A stretch of DNA of 64,000 bases, from NCBI RefSeq assembly GCF_020883455.1, contig NZ_CP086615.1, positions 1,984,001 to 2,048,000 on the forward strand, written 5' to 3'. Numbering within the stretch: position 1 is the stretch's first letter; the number at the start of each line of letters is the position of its first letter. The DNA comes from Spiribacter halobius. Its GTDB lineage: Bacteria > Pseudomonadota > Gammaproteobacteria > Nitrococcales > Nitrococcaceae. Positions 9,342 to 18,622 of the stretch are shown in pieces. The notes under the pieces are model-generated. The model made no database searches and had not been told where the DNA came from. It worked only from the letters and a program-made list of their open reading frames with translations. The translations under genes were made by a program, and so were the position numbers.

Positions 9342-9669
9342 CCACGCGCCGGACGCGGCGGCGCGCGAGCGCATCGCGCGCCAGCTCCTGGCGCTCACCC
9401 GCGAGATGGTCGAGCTCGGCCAGGCGGGTGACTGGCCGGCGTTCGCCGCCCGCGAGCGCGAGCGCCAGCAGCTCTCCAGCGAGCTGTTCGCGAGCCCCGT
9501 GCCCCGGGAGGCGGCAACGGTGGTGGCCGACTGCATCCGCCGCGTGCTCGACCTCGACCAGGAGCTCTTCGCCCTCACCGAGGCCCACCGCGACGAGGCC
9601 TCCCGGGCGCTGAAGGACATGCAGCGGGGTCAGAAGGCCGCGAACGCGTATCGGCGGTTCTCGCGCTGA
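9295..9669 (+). CDS. fliT: FliT-like flagellar export chaperone
   Basis: This is a small (~124 aa), highly charged helical protein in the position always held by fliT, directly after fliS, which it overlaps by 47 bp. FliT chaperones FliD. Recognisable segments are IARQLLALTREMVELGQAGD, then WPAFAARERERQQLSSELFA, and a C-terminal helix ILDLDQEL-like stretch (VLDLDQELFALTEAHRDEAS). FliT sequences are very divergent, so the assignment rests mainly on size, helical character and gene order. Start uncertain: ATG 9295 and GTG 9322 are both possible, and an upstream ATG at 9262 would lengthen the overlap. Confidence 0.7.
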   Translation: MPADRETPRVPAERSDHAPDAAARERIARQLLALTREMVELGQAGDWPAFAARERERQQLSSELFASPVPREAATVVADCIRRVLDLDQELFALTEAHRDEASRALKDMQRGQKAANAYRRFSR

Positions 9670-9710
9670 TCCGGTCCGCGGACTCGGCGCGGGGGGCGCG
9701 CCTCCTGCCG

Positions 9711-10299
9711 GTGATATCCCGCGCGCCGGGAAATCAACGCAACGACACCACGTGCACAACGTGACAGCCAGATACGACGTAGGTCGGGAACCGCCGCAGG
9801 CGGTACCCGACACGCCGGCAGGCGAACAGGCCCGTGCCTCACGGGGCAGAAGACCAACCGCAAAGCCGCGAAGGTCGCAAAGGGTAACCACGGGAGCCGT
9901 AGGTCGTGCGCGGCGCAGCCGCGTGCGACATCCCCGATCTCAACGCCGGGAAATCAACACAACGACACAACCGACACCACGATTCACGACGCGAGAGACG
10001 GTTATGGCGTAGGTCGGGAACCGCCGCAGGCGGTACCCGACACGCCGACAGGCGAACAGGCCCGTGCCTCCCGGGGCAGAAGACCAACCGCAAAGCCGCG
10101 AAGGTCGCGAAGGGTAACCACGGGAGCGTAGGTCGTGCGCGGCGCAGCCGCGTGCGACATCCCCGATCCCAACGCCGGGAAATCAACACAACGACACAAC
10201 GGACACCACGATTCACAACGCGAGAGACGGATATAGAGTAGGTCGGGAACCGCCGCAGGCGGTACCCGACACGCCGGCAGGCGAACAGGCCGGGCCCTC
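9711..10299 (+). repeat. ~230-bp tandem intergenic repeat array, left of fleQ
   Basis: Units begin with AGGTCGGGAACCGCCGCAGG at 9781, 10011 and 10240, a period of 229-230 bp: two full copies plus the head of a third, with a partial unit before 9781. Each unit holds four modules in order: D (dyad GGGAACCGCCGCAGGCGGTACCCGAC plus the CGCCGGCAGGCG dyad), A (CAACCGCAAAGCCGCGAAGG), B (TAGGTCGTGCGCGGCGCAGC with its dyad arm) and C (ACACAACGACACAAC-like). No gene is supported in 9670-10492; ORFs here are translations of the repeat. The same unit occurs inverted right of fleQ. Confidence 0.95.
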
Positions 10300-10492
10300 G
10301 CCTTCGTTTTGTTTAAACCCCGGACACATTCCTGTGCATCCGGTCCCGTTGCGGGTAAACCGTCACCAAAGTGCGATTGACCGTCGCCATTCCCCGACGT
10401 ACCGTCGAAAAAATGACGGGGTTCACACTTGACGGACGGTTCGTGCCGTTAGGCTGACACCCATCGGGCAATAAGAAGACGGGGCATCCTCC

Positions 10493-11917
10493 ATGGTTCG
10501 GGTTCTTGTCGTCGACGACGACCGCCGGCGCCGCGACGGCATTGACGCGGTGCTGCGCTTTCTCGGCCACGAGCCGCTGCTCCCCGATGACGACGGCACG
10601 CTGGCCCAGCTTGTACGCCAGCGCGAGCCGGCCGTTGCCCTGGTAACGGATGACGGTGCCGGTACTGCCCATGGCCCCCTCGGCGAGCTGTGGGAAGCGG
10701 CGCCGCACATGCCCGTCTTCCTGCTGCGCGAGGGTGATGCGCGCGCGCCGCGCGGGGCCGCCCTCGGTGCGAACGTGCTCGGCGTGCTCAGTCTTCCCCT
10801 GCGCCAGCAGGCCTTCGACGCCGCCCTGCGCCAGGCCCTCGGCCACAACCGCCAGGCCGAGCCCAAGGCCGCACCGTCCGAAGCGCCGCGCCTGGTGGGT
10901 GAGAGCCCGGCGATGCAGCGCCTCCGCCGGCTCATCACCCAGGTGGCCGGCAGCGAGGCCAGCGTGCTTATCCTCGGCGAGTCCGGCACCGGCAAGGAGG
11001 TCGTCGCGCGCCAGATTCACGAGCTCTCCGAGCGCCGCAATGGGCCCTTCGTGCCGGTGAACTGCGGCGCCATCCCGGGGGAGCTGCTGGAGAGCGAGCT
11101 GTTCGGCCATGAGAAGGGCGCCTTCACCGGCGCCATCTCCTCGCGCCAGGGGCGCTTCGAGCTCGCTCAGGGTGGCACGCTCTTCCTCGACGAGATCGGT
11201 GACATGAGCCTGCCCATGCAGGTGAAGCTCCTGCGCGTGCTGCAGGAGCGCACCTTCGAGCGCGTCGGCTCCAACCGCACCCAGCACGCCGATGTGCGTA
11301 TCCTCGCGGCCACCCACCGCGATCTGGAGGCGCGCATCGTCGAGGGCGAGTTCCGCGAGGACCTCTTCTACCGCCTGAACGTCTTCCCCCTGGAGCTGCC
11401 ACCGCTGCGCCGGCGCGCCTCGGACATCCCCGTGCTGATCGAGGAACTGGTGCGCCGGATCGAGGACGAGGGCCGCGGCTCGGTGCGCATCTCGCCCCGG
11501 GCGCTGTCGGTGATGAGCCAGTATCCCTGGCCCGGCAACGTGCGCGAGCTTGCCAATGTGGTGGAGCGCCTGGCTATCCTCGCCCCCTACGGCGAGGCCG
11601 CGCTGGACGACCTGCCGGAGAAGCTCCTCGCCGCCGCCGAGGAGCTGCCGGAGGACGCCGGGATCGCTGCGGAGGACGAGGCGCACGAGCCCCCCACCAA
11701 CGGCCACGCCCATCCGGGTGGCCTGGGTCAGATCCGCGTCGCCCCCGACGGCATCGACCTGCGCGGGATCATGGGCGACCTCGAGCAGCGCCTCATCCGC
11801 GAGGCCCTGGACGCCAGCGAGGGCGTCGTCGCCCAGGCGGCGAAGCTGCTCAACCTGCGCCGGACCACGCTGGTGGAAAAGCTGCGCAAGTACGATATCC
11901 AGCGGGATACAGCCTGA
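10493..11917 (+). CDS. fleQ: Flagellar master regulator FleQ/FlrA-type sigma54 activator
   Basis: This 474-aa enhancer-binding protein sits at the top of the polar flagellar hierarchy. Residues 1-~125 are a FleQ-type receiver-like domain. The AAA+ domain (~138-365) has Walker A GESGTGKE at 162-169, the sigma54-contact loop GAFTGA at 209-214 and Walker [13 protein letters not shown]. The Fis-type helix-turn-helix is at the C-terminus ([19 protein letters not shown]), the [10 protein letters not shown] signature being typical of FleQ. In relatives it binds c-di-GMP and is antagonised by FlhG/FleN, encoded here at 31040. It should activate the sigma54 promoters listed for fliE, fliL and flhB. 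It stands alone: no fleS/fleR follow. The 190 bp upstream are non-coding; I see only a weak TTGACG at 10429 and no convincing -10. Confidence 0.93.
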   Translation: MVRVLVVDDDRRRRDGIDAVLRFLGHEPLLPDDDGTLAQLVRQREPAVALVTDDGAGTAHGPLGELWEAAPHMPVFLLREGDARAPRGAALGANVLGVLSLPLRQQAFDAALRQALGHNRQAEPKAAPSEAPRLVGESPAMQRLRRLITQVAGSEASVLILGESGTGKEVVARQIHELSERRNGPFVPVNCGAIPGELLESELFGHEKGAFTGAISSRQGRFELAQGGTLFLDEIGDMSLPMQVKLLRVLQERTFERVGSNRTQHADVRILAATHRDLEARIVEGEFREDLFYRLNVFPLELPPLRRRASDIPVLIEELVRRIEDEGRGSVRISPRALSVMSQYPWPGNVRELANVVERLAILAPYGEAALDDLPEKLLAAAEELPEDAGIAAEDEAHEPPTNGHAHPGGLGQIRVAPDGIDLRGIMGDLEQRLIREALDASEGVVAQAAKLLNLRRTTLVEKLRKYDIQRDTA

Positions 11918-11945
11918 CGCCGCCGGCGCGTGGCCGGCCGTGGCC

Positions 11946-12769
11946 GCGAGACAACCGCGAAGGCGCAAAGGGTGCGAAGGGGAAGCCCTGAGGTAGGTCG
12001 GCAAGCGCGCAGCGCTCGCCGACGCGCCGGCAGGCGAATCTCCCGTTTTACCGCTACTCGACAGCCACGCGAGGAACCGGCCTGTTCGCCTGCCGGCGTG
12101 TCGGGTACCGCCTGCGGCGGTTCCCGACCTACGTCATGTCCGCTTCTCGCGTTGTGCATCGTGGTGTTCGTGGTGTCGTTGTGTTGACCTTCCGCCGTCC
12201 TGGTCGGGGACGTCGCACACGGCTTCGCCTTGCACGACCTACGGCTCCCGTCGTTGCCCTTCGCGACCTTCGCGCCTTTGCGGTTGGTCTTCTGCCCCGC
12301 GTGGCACCGGCATATTCGCCTGCCGGCGTGTCGGGTACCGCCTGCGGCGGTTCCCGACCTACGCCATATCCGATTCCCGCGTTGTGAACCGTGGTGTCCG
12401 TTGTGTCGTTGTGTTGACCTTCCGCCGTCCTGGTCGGGGACGTCGCACACGGCTTCGCCGTGCACGACCTACGGCTCCCGTGGTTACCCTTCGCGGCCTT
12501 TGCGGCTTTGCGGTTGCTCTTCAGCCAAGCCAGGCACCGGCCTGTTCGCCTGCCGGCGTGTCGGGTACCGCCTGCGGCGGTTCCCGACCTACGTCATATC
12601 CGATTCCCGCGTTGTGAACCGTGGTGTTCGTTGTGTCGTTGTGTTGATTTCCCGGCGTCGGGATCGGGGACGTCGCACACGGCTTCGCCGTGCACGACCT
12701 ACGCCCCTCCCAAAAAATCTTCCCCTTTGTGAATCTTCGTGTCTTTGTGTTTGTTCCCCGCCCGACCCC
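11946..12769 (-). repeat. ~230-bp tandem repeat array, right of fleQ, inverted
   Basis: The same unit as at 9711-10299 is present in the opposite orientation. Units begin at 12081, 12311 and 12541 (TTCGCCTGCCGGCGTGTCGG), exactly 230 bp apart, with the third running into a module-A-like tail ending near 12769. A module A (11946-11981) and a different D-type dyad (TAGGTCGGCAAGCGCGCAGC, from 11994) precede them. No gene is supported between fleQ and fliE. Confidence 0.95.
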
Positions 12770-12785
12770 TGGCCCGAAACCTGCA
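12770..12785 (+). promoter_or_regulatory. Sigma54 promoter of the fliE operon
   Basis: TGGCCCGAAACCTGCA matches the -24/-12 consensus TGGCACG-N4-TTGCA with two mismatches and correct GG-N10-GC spacing. It lies 38 bp before the fliE ATG, immediately after the repeat block. FleQ from the upstream gene is the expected activator. Confidence 0.8.
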
Positions 12786-12823
12786 TTCACCCCGCCAGCA
12801 TGCTTTGACCAGCGAGGTGAGCC

Positions 12824-13150
12824 ATGACGGACGTGCGGATGCAGCAGGTGCTCGAGCAGATGCGGGCGCTGCAGGCGCAGGCGGCAGGGGGCGTCCAGGC
12901 GCCGGCCCAGGGGCCGCAGCAGGCGGGGCAGGGGGACTTCTCCTCGGTGCTGCGCTCGGCCATCGACACCGTCAACGAGACGCGCCAGGCGTCCAGTCAG
13001 AAAACCGACGCCTTCCTTCGCGGCGAGGACGTTTCCCTGACGGAGGTCATGATCGCCTCGCAGAAGTCCCGGGTCGCCTTCGAGGCCACGAAGCAGGTCC
13101 GCAACCGCCTGCTGGAGGCCTATCAGGAAATCTCACGGATGCAGGTCTGA
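12824..13150 (+). CDS. fliE: Flagellar hook-basal body complex protein FliE
   Basis: FliE (108 aa) joins the MS ring to the proximal rod and is an early export substrate. The C-terminal half is characteristic: FSSVLRSAIDTVNETRQASS, SLTEVMIASQKSRVAFEATK, then QVRNRLLEAYQEISRMQV ending the protein. The N-terminal 35 residues are Gln/Ala-rich linker. GCGAGGTGAG lies upstream of the ATG. It is the first gene of fliEFGHIJ. Confidence 0.95.
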   Translation: MTDVRMQQVLEQMRALQAQAAGGVQAPAQGPQQAGQGDFSSVLRSAIDTVNETRQASSQKTDAFLRGEDVSLTEVMIASQKSRVAFEATKQVRNRLLEAYQEISRMQV

Positions 13151-13167
13151 GGGCGGGGAACGTCTAG

Positions 13168-14913
13168 ATGGCACAGTCAGCACAGGCAATGACCCAGGGC
13201 AGCGCCGCCGGTGCCATGGGCGGCGGGGGGATGCCGGAGCAGGGCCGGCTCGGGGCACTGATCGCGGAATACCTAGGCCCCAACGCCCTGCGCCAGCTCG
13301 GGCTCATCATCGGCCTGGCCGCGGCGGTGGCCGCGGGCGTGGGGCTGTTCCTGTGGGCGCAGGAGCCGGTGCACCGGGCACTGTTCGCCGATCTGCCGGC
13401 GGAGGACGTGGCGGCGGTGCAGCAGGCGCTGGACGGCGCCGGCATCCCCTACCGCAACGGCCCCGGCGGCAGCATCGAGGTGCCGGCGGGTCAGCTTGAC
13501 CAGGCGCGACTGATGCTCGCCGAGCAGGGCCTGCCCAACGCCGGCGGCGTCGGGTTCGAGAGCCTGCGCCAGGACCAGGGCTTCGGCACCAGCCGCTTCA
13601 TGGAGAACGCCCGCTTCCAGCGTGCCCTGGAGACCGAGCTCGCCCGCACCATTACCAGTCTGGACGCCGTGGGCGAGGCCCGGGTACACCTCGCCATCCC
13701 CGAGCGCAGCGTCTTCCTGCGCGACCGCCAGGCCCCCCGCGCCTCGGTGACCGTCGGCCTGCACCAGGGGCGCAGCCTCAGCGACCGCCAGGTCAATGCC
13801 ATTGCGCAGATGGTCGCGAGCGCGGTGCCGGATCTGGCGCTGGAGAACGTGGCGGTGGTGGACCAGCGCGGCCGCCTGCTCACGGACATGGGCGGCGACG
13901 AGGGCATGCAGGGCAGCGGCGAGCAGCTCGCCATGCGCCAGCGCATCGAGGACGCCTACGCCCGCCGCATCCAGGACCTGCTCACCCCGATCGTCGGCGA
14001 GGGCAATGTCCGCGCCGAGGTGAGCGCGCGCCTGGACTTCTCCGAGGTGGAGAGCACCGAGGAGATCTACGACCCGGAGAGCCAGGTGCTGCGCAGCGAG
14101 CAGACCCAGGAGCAGCGCAGCCAGCGCGGCCAGGGCGCCATGGGCATTCCGGGCGCGCTCACCAATCAGCCTCCGGGGGCCGGAGAGCTGGAGGACCCGG
14201 CGGGCGACGCCGCGGCGGCCGGCGAGGCCGGCGCCGAGGAGGAGGGCGAGGCGAGTGAAAGCGAGGTGGTGGACGCCACCTCCAGCGCCACCCGCAACTT
14301 CGAGATCAACCGCACGGTGCGCCACGTCCGCACCCCGAGCGGCGGCATCCAGCGCCTCAGCGTCGCGGTGCTCCTGGACCAGCCCACCACCACCAACGAA
14401 GAGGGCGAGACCGTCGCCGCCCCCTTCGAGCCCGAGCGCCTGGAGGAGATCACGGCCCTGGTACGCGAGGCGGTGGGCTTCGACGCCGAGCGCGGCGACA
14501 GCGTCAACGTCGTCAGTACCGAGTTCCAGCCGCTGGAGGCCCCGGAGCCGGCACCGACGCCGTTCTGGGAGCAGCCCTGGCTGTGGCAGGGCGGCAAGCT
14601 GCTGCTCGCCGCCCTGCTCGGCCTCCTGCTCATCGTGATGGTCCTGCGGCCGCTGGTGAACGGTCTCCTCGGCCGCGACCGCCGCAGCCGCGAGCTGGCG
14701 GTGGCCCGCCACCAGGCCCGGCAGGAGGGCGAAGAGGGCGCCGAAACCGATCCTAACCGCCAGCTCACCGGCCCGGACTCACAGCCCCGCCAGCTCCCCG
14801 GCAGCAGCCGCAACTACGAGGAGCAGCTGCAGGCCGCGCGCGAGGTGGTGAACAAGGAGCCGGCCCTCGCCGCCAACGTGGTGAAGGGCTGGCTGGCACG
14901 GGGGGATGCCTGA
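13168..14913 (+). CDS. fliF: Flagellar MS-ring protein FliF
   Basis: FliF (581 aa) builds the membrane/supramembrane ring that houses the export gate. Membrane helices are near residues 48-68 (LGLIIGLAAAVAAGVGLFLW) and ~475-495 (LLLAALLGLLLIVMVLRPLV). Between them are the YscJ-like ring-building motifs (GVGFESLRQDQGFGTSRFME, then RVHLAIPERSVFLRDRQAPR and SASV-like segments) and an acidic, low-complexity insert at about residues 335-370. The cytoplasmic C-terminus ALAANVVKGWLARGDA is the FliG-binding tail. Length and topology are normal. Its end overlaps fliG by 8 bp. Confidence 0.97.
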   Translation: MAQSAQAMTQGSAAGAMGGGGMPEQGRLGALIAEYLGPNALRQLGLIIGLAAAVAAGVGLFLWAQEPVHRALFADLPAEDVAAVQQALDGAGIPYRNGPGGSIEVPAGQLDQARLMLAEQGLPNAGGVGFESLRQDQGFGTSRFMENARFQRALETELARTITSLDAVGEARVHLAIPERSVFLRDRQAPRASVTVGLHQGRSLSDRQVNAIAQMVASAVPDLALENVAVVDQRGRLLTDMGGDEGMQGSGEQLAMRQRIEDAYARRIQDLLTPIVGEGNVRAEVSARLDFSEVESTEEIYDPESQVLRSEQTQEQRSQRGQGAMGIPGALTNQPPGAGELEDPAGDAAAAGEAGAEEEGEASESEVVDATSSATRNFEINRTVRHVRTPSGGIQRLSVAVLLDQPTTTNEEGETVAAPFEPERLEEITALVREAVGFDAERGDSVNVVSTEFQPLEAPEPAPTPFWEQPWLWQGGKLLLAALLGLLLIVMVLRPLVNGLLGRDRRSRELAVARHQARQEGEEGAETDPNRQLTGPDSQPRQLPGSSRNYEEQLQAAREVVNKEPALAANVVKGWLARGDA

Positions 14914-15913
14914 GGTCATGGCGAAGCTAACGGGCGCCGAGCGCGCCGCCGTATTCCTGATGAGCCTGGGCGAGAACGAGGCCGCGGAGGTGATGAAACA
15001 CCTCGGACCGCGGGAGGTCCAGCAGCTCGGCGTGGCCATGTCGGCGATGGAGAACGTCACCCGGGACAAGGTGAACGAGGTCATCGGCGACTTCGTGCAG
15101 ACCGTCGAGGAGCAGACCTCGCTCGGCATCGGCAACACCGACTACGTCCGCTCGGTGCTGGTGAAGGCGCTGGGCGAGGACCGGGCCGGCGGCATCATCG
15201 ACCGCATCCTCATGGGCGGCAACACCCGCGGCCTCGAGCAGCTGAAGTGGCTCGACCCGAAGACCATCGCCGAGATGATCCGCCTGGAGCATCCGCAGAT
15301 CATCGCCATCGTCCTCGCCTACCTGGATTCCGATCAGGCCGCCCAGGTGCTGCAGCAGCTCCCGGAGCGCACCCGCCACGACATCGTCATGCGCGTGGCG
15401 ACGCTGGAGGGCATCCAGCCGGCGGCGCTCAAGGAGCTCGACGAGATCATGGAGCGCCAGTTCTCCGGCAAGCAGCGGATCAAGTCCTCCAGCATCGGCG
15501 GCGCCCAGGCCGCCGCCAACATGCTGAACTTCCTGGAGAGCAGCTCCGAGTCCCAGATCATGGAGCAGATCAGCGACATCGACAGCGACCTCGGTGACGA
15601 GATCCAGGACCTGATGTTCGTGTTCGAGGACCTGGCCGACGTCGACGACCGCAGCGTGCAGATGCTGCTGCGCGAGATCGGCACCGACGTCCTGGTGATG
15701 GCGCTGAAGGGCGCCGACGAGTCGGTGAAGGAGAAGTTCTTCCGCAACGTCTCCAAGCGCGCCGGCGAGATGCTGCGCGACGACCTGGAGGCCAAGGGGC
15801 CGGTGCGCGTCAGCGAGGTGGAGAGCGCGCAGAAGGAGATCCTGGCGGTGGCCCGGCGCATGGCGGACGAGGGTCAGATCGCCCTCGGCGGCGGCGGTGA
15901 GGACTACGTCTGA
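14906..15913 (+). CDS. fliG: Flagellar motor switch protein FliG
   Basis: FliG (335 aa) is the rotor protein that takes torque from the stator and couples the C ring to FliF. It has the FliG_N segment KLTGAERAAVFLMSLGENEA, the middle-domain EHPQ motif (LEHPQIIAIVLAYLDSDQAA), and the C-terminal charged torque helix region (LKGADESVKEKFFRNVSKRA then EMLRDDLEAKGPVRVSEVE). I take the ATG at 14906, overlapping fliF; a second ATG at 14918 would give a 331-aa protein. The stop overlaps the fliH start (TGATG). Confidence 0.97.
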   Translation: MPEVMAKLTGAERAAVFLMSLGENEAAEVMKHLGPREVQQLGVAMSAMENVTRDKVNEVIGDFVQTVEEQTSLGIGNTDYVRSVLVKALGEDRAGGIIDRILMGGNTRGLEQLKWLDPKTIAEMIRLEHPQIIAIVLAYLDSDQAAQVLQQLPERTRHDIVMRVATLEGIQPAALKELDEIMERQFSGKQRIKSSSIGGAQAAANMLNFLESSSESQIMEQISDIDSDLGDEIQDLMFVFEDLADVDDRSVQMLLREIGTDVLVMALKGADESVKEKFFRNVSKRAGEMLRDDLEAKGPVRVSEVESAQKEILAVARRMADEGQIALGGGGEDYV

Positions 15914-16608
15914 TGAACCAGGAGCGGGTCATCCCCCGGGAACGGGCGGCCGCGGGCGACGCCTGGGAGCTGCCGGACATGGGCGCCGGCGCCAGGCGCC
16001 AGCCCCAGCGTCCGGACGTCAGCGTCGAGGCCCTGGAGCGCATCCAGCGCGACGCCTATCAGGAGGCCTTCGAGCAGGGCCGGCGCGAGGGCTACGAGGC
16101 CGGCTTCCGCGAGGGCCGCGATGCCGGTCTGAAGCAGGGCCAGGCCGAGGGCCGGCAGCTCGTGCAGCGCCTCAGGCAGGTGCTCGACGCCACTGCCGAG
16201 CCCGCCGCGCAGCTGGACCAGGCGGCCGAGGACGAGCTGGCGGCACTTGCCCTGGCCGCGGCCCGACAGGTCATCCGCCGCGAGATCCAGACCCAGCCCG
16301 GCGAGGTGGTGGCGGTGGTGCGCGAGGCCGTGGGCCTGCTGCCGCTGTCGGCCCGGGAGATCACCGTGCGCCTGCACCCGGACGACGCCGCCTTCGTGCG
16401 CGAGACCCTGGGCGAGGGCGAGCGCAGCGCCTGGCGGCTGCAGGACGACCCGGCGCTCAGTCGCGGCGGCTGCGTGGTGGAGACGCCGCGCTCGCGCGTG
16501 GATGCCAGCCTCGAGCGGCGCCTGAATGCACTCGCGGCCGACCTGCTGGGCGCCCAGGCACGGGTGGAGGACGGCGACGAGGACGAGCCGGGGGACGGGG
16601 ATGGCTGA
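15913..16608 (+). CDS. fliH: Flagellar assembly protein FliH
   Basis: FliH (231 aa) dimerises as the stator of the export ATPase FliI and tethers it to the C ring through FliN. The sequence shows the GxxxG-type repeat helix of the family ([20 protein letters not shown], continuing [12 protein letters not shown]), followed by a coiled coil and the C-terminal FliH/HrpE domain with [20 protein letters not shown]. It is translationally coupled to fliG by a 1-bp overlap and to fliI by an 8-bp overlap. Confidence 0.93.
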   Translation: MNQERVIPRERAAAGDAWELPDMGAGARRQPQRPDVSVEALERIQRDAYQEAFEQGRREGYEAGFREGRDAGLKQGQAEGRQLVQRLRQVLDATAEPAAQLDQAAEDELAALALAAARQVIRREIQTQPGEVVAVVREAVGLLPLSAREITVRLHPDDAAFVRETLGEGERSAWRLQDDPALSRGGCVVETPRSRVDASLERRLNALAADLLGAQARVEDGDEDEPGDGDG

Positions 16609-17959
16609 GACCGCTGCCGACTGGCCGGAGCGCCTGCGCGCCCGCGGCCGCCGGCTGCGCCGGCCGCAGCTGGTGGTGGAGGGGCAGCTCCGGCGCATGG
16701 TGGGGCTGACCCTCGAGGCCGAAGGCTGCGAGGCGGCCGTGGGCTCGCGCTGCGACGTGGTGGCGAGCGACGGCACCACCGTGGAGGCCGAGGTGGTCGG
16801 CTTCGCCGGCGAAAGCCTCTATCTCATGCCCGCCGGCCCGCTGCATGGCATCACCCCCAACGCCCGCGTCATTCCCCGGGGCGGCGTCAGCCGCGCGCGG
16901 GTGGGGGAAGGCCTGCTCGGGCGCATCCTCGACGGCGGCGGCCATCCGCTGGACGGCGAGCCGCTGCCCGAGCTGGAGGACGAGGCCCCGCTCACCGGCC
17001 GCGAGATCAACCCGCTGCTGCGCGCCCCCATCCGCGAGCCGCTCGATGTCGGCATCCGCGCCATCAATGCCCTGCTCACCGTGGGCCAGGGCCAGCGCAT
17101 GGGGCTGTTCGCAGGCTCCGGTGTCGGCAAGAGCGTGCTGCTCGGGATGATGACCCGCTACACCGCCGCGGATGTGGTGGTGGTGGGGCTGATCGGCGAG
17201 CGTGGCCGCGAGGTCAAGGAGTTCATCGAGAACATCCTCGCCGAGGAGGGCCGCCGGCGGGCCGCCGTGGTGGCGGCCCCCGCGGACGCCTCGCCGCTGA
17301 TGCGCCTGCACGGCGCCATGCTCGCCACCAGCATCGCCGAGTACTTCCGCGACCGCGGCCAGCGCGTGCTGCTGCTGATGGACTCCCTCACCCGCTATGC
17401 CCAGGCCCAGCGCGAGATCGGGCTGGCCATCGGCGAGCCGCCCACCACCAAGGGCTATCCGCCCTCGGTGTTCGCGCGCCTGCCGCATCTGGTGGAGCGC
17501 GCCGGCAACGGCCGTGACGGCGGCGGCTCGATCACGGCGTTCTACACAGTGCTCACCGAGGGCGACGACCAGAACGACCCGGTGGCCGACGCCGCGCGGG
17601 CCATCCTCGACGGTCACGTTGTGCTTTCGCGGCGCCTCGCCGAGGCGGGCCACTACCCCGCCATCGACATCGAGGCCTCGGCGAGCCGGGCCATGCTCAA
17701 CATCACCGACGCCCGCCAGCAGGCGGCGAGCCAGCGCTTCCGCGAGCTCTACAGCGCCTACCGCCAGAACGAGGACCTGATCAACGTCGGCGCCTACCGC
17801 AGCGGCAGCGACCCGCGGGTCGACGAGGCCATCGCCTGTCAGGACGACATGCGCAGCTTCCTGCGCCAGGACGTCAGCGAGGCGGTCGGTTTCCAGGACA
17901 GCGTCCGGGGCCTCGTGGACCTGATGGGCACCGGCAGCAGCGAGGTGGCGGGGCGATGA
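16601..17959 (+). CDS. fliI: Flagellum-specific ATP synthase FliI
   Basis: FliI (452 aa) is the hexameric ATPase of the flagellar export apparatus. Walker A AGSGVGKS is at residues 171-178 (Lys177), with [10 protein letters not shown]-like segment [19 protein letters not shown], the Walker B region [20 protein letters not shown], and [20 protein letters not shown] typical of FliI/YscN. The start ATG at 16601 overlaps the fliH end; an upstream start at 16526 would add 25 unrelated residues. Normal length. Confidence 0.97.
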   Translation: MAETAADWPERLRARGRRLRRPQLVVEGQLRRMVGLTLEAEGCEAAVGSRCDVVASDGTTVEAEVVGFAGESLYLMPAGPLHGITPNARVIPRGGVSRARVGEGLLGRILDGGGHPLDGEPLPELEDEAPLTGREINPLLRAPIREPLDVGIRAINALLTVGQGQRMGLFAGSGVGKSVLLGMMTRYTAADVVVVGLIGERGREVKEFIENILAEEGRRRAAVVAAPADASPLMRLHGAMLATSIAEYFRDRGQRVLLLMDSLTRYAQAQREIGLAIGEPPTTKGYPPSVFARLPHLVERAGNGRDGGGSITAFYTVLTEGDDQNDPVADAARAILDGHVVLSRRLAEAGHYPAIDIEASASRAMLNITDARQQAASQRFRELYSAYRQNEDLINVGAYRSGSDPRVDEAIACQDDMRSFLRQDVSEAVGFQDSVRGLVDLMGTGSSEVAGR

Positions 17960-17983
17960 GCCCGCAGCGCGATGCCGGCCGGC

Positions 17984-18066
17984 GTAGGTCGTGCGCGCCT
18001 CCGGTGCGTGCGACGTACGGCGTGCGTGCCGGGATGTCGCACACGGCTGCGCCGTGCACGACCTAC
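17984..18066. repeat. Module-B palindrome between fliI and fliJ
   Basis: GTAGGTCG at 17984 and its complement CGACCTAC at 18059-18066 bracket an ~83-bp dyad with inner arms GTGCGCGCC / GTGCGACG. It is a back-to-back pair of module B. It splits fliI from fliJ without adding an obvious promoter. The right arm contains the 10-base string CGACCTACGG that equals the IS110 guide-predicted target. Confidence 0.85.
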
Positions 18067-18101
18067 GGCGCTGATCACACCGCATTCCCAGAGGAGGCTC
18101 C

Positions 18102-18542
18102 ATGAGCACCCGCTCCACCCGCATGGAGCCCGTGCGCCGGGTGGCCGACCAGCGTGCCCAGGAGGCGGCGAAGCGCCTGGCCGAGCGTCAGGAGGCGCTG
18201 GAGCAGGAGCGCGAGCGCCTGGAGCAGCTCGGTGCCTTCCGCCGCGAGTACGAGCAGAAGCTCGCCTTCGCCGGCCAGAACGGCATCGATGCCTACCGCC
18301 TGCGGGACTACAACGCCTTCCTCGGCCGCATCGACCAGGCCATCGCCCAGCAGCGCGAGCAGCTGCACAGGATCGAGGCGGAGGCGGAGAAGCTGCGCGA
18401 GCACTGGCTGGCCGAGTGGGGCAACGCCAGGGCCCTGGAGCAGCTCGTCGAGCGCTACCGCGCCCATGAGCGCCGCGACGCCGAGGCCCGCGAACAGCGC
18501 CAGAATGACGAGCTGGCCCGGCAGCGGCGGGGGAGAACGTGA
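18102..18542 (+). CDS. fliJ: Flagellar export protein FliJ
   Basis: FliJ (146 aa) is the coiled-coil stalk of the FliHIJ complex, resembling the gamma subunit of F-ATPase and contacting FlhA. The whole protein is predicted helical and charged: RMEPVRRVADQRAQEAAKRL at the N-terminus, AFRREYEQKLAFAGQNGIDA, then YRLRDYNAFLGRIDQAIAQQ. A GAGGAGG ribosome-binding site precedes the ATG. It follows fliI after a 142-bp repeat-containing gap, and the IS110 element lies just downstream. Confidence 0.9.
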   Translation: MSTRSTRMEPVRRVADQRAQEAAKRLAERQEALEQERERLEQLGAFRREYEQKLAFAGQNGIDAYRLRDYNAFLGRIDQAIAQQREQLHRIEAEAEKLREHWLAEWGNARALEQLVERYRAHERRDAEAREQRQNDELARQRRGRT

Positions 18543-18622
18543 GCGTGCGGCTCGGGGCGACAACCGCAAAGACGCGAAGGACGCAAAGAGTACACAACGG
18601 CCGTAGATACTCCCTTGCCGGG

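Noticed and set aside
9711-10299. CRISPR-like array
   Set aside because: The period is 230 bp with whole-unit similarity, no short repeat/unique spacer pattern and no cas genes.
10429-10457. Sigma70 promoter for fleQ at TTGACG 10429
   Set aside because: No acceptable -10 at 16-18 bp spacing; too weak to list as a feature.
9752-12808. Several open frames in the repeat arrays around fleQ, with repeating peptide 'PAGEQARASRG'-like
   Set aside because: They are translations of the 230-bp repeat. They appear on both strands, and the same DNA elsewhere is plainly intergenic.
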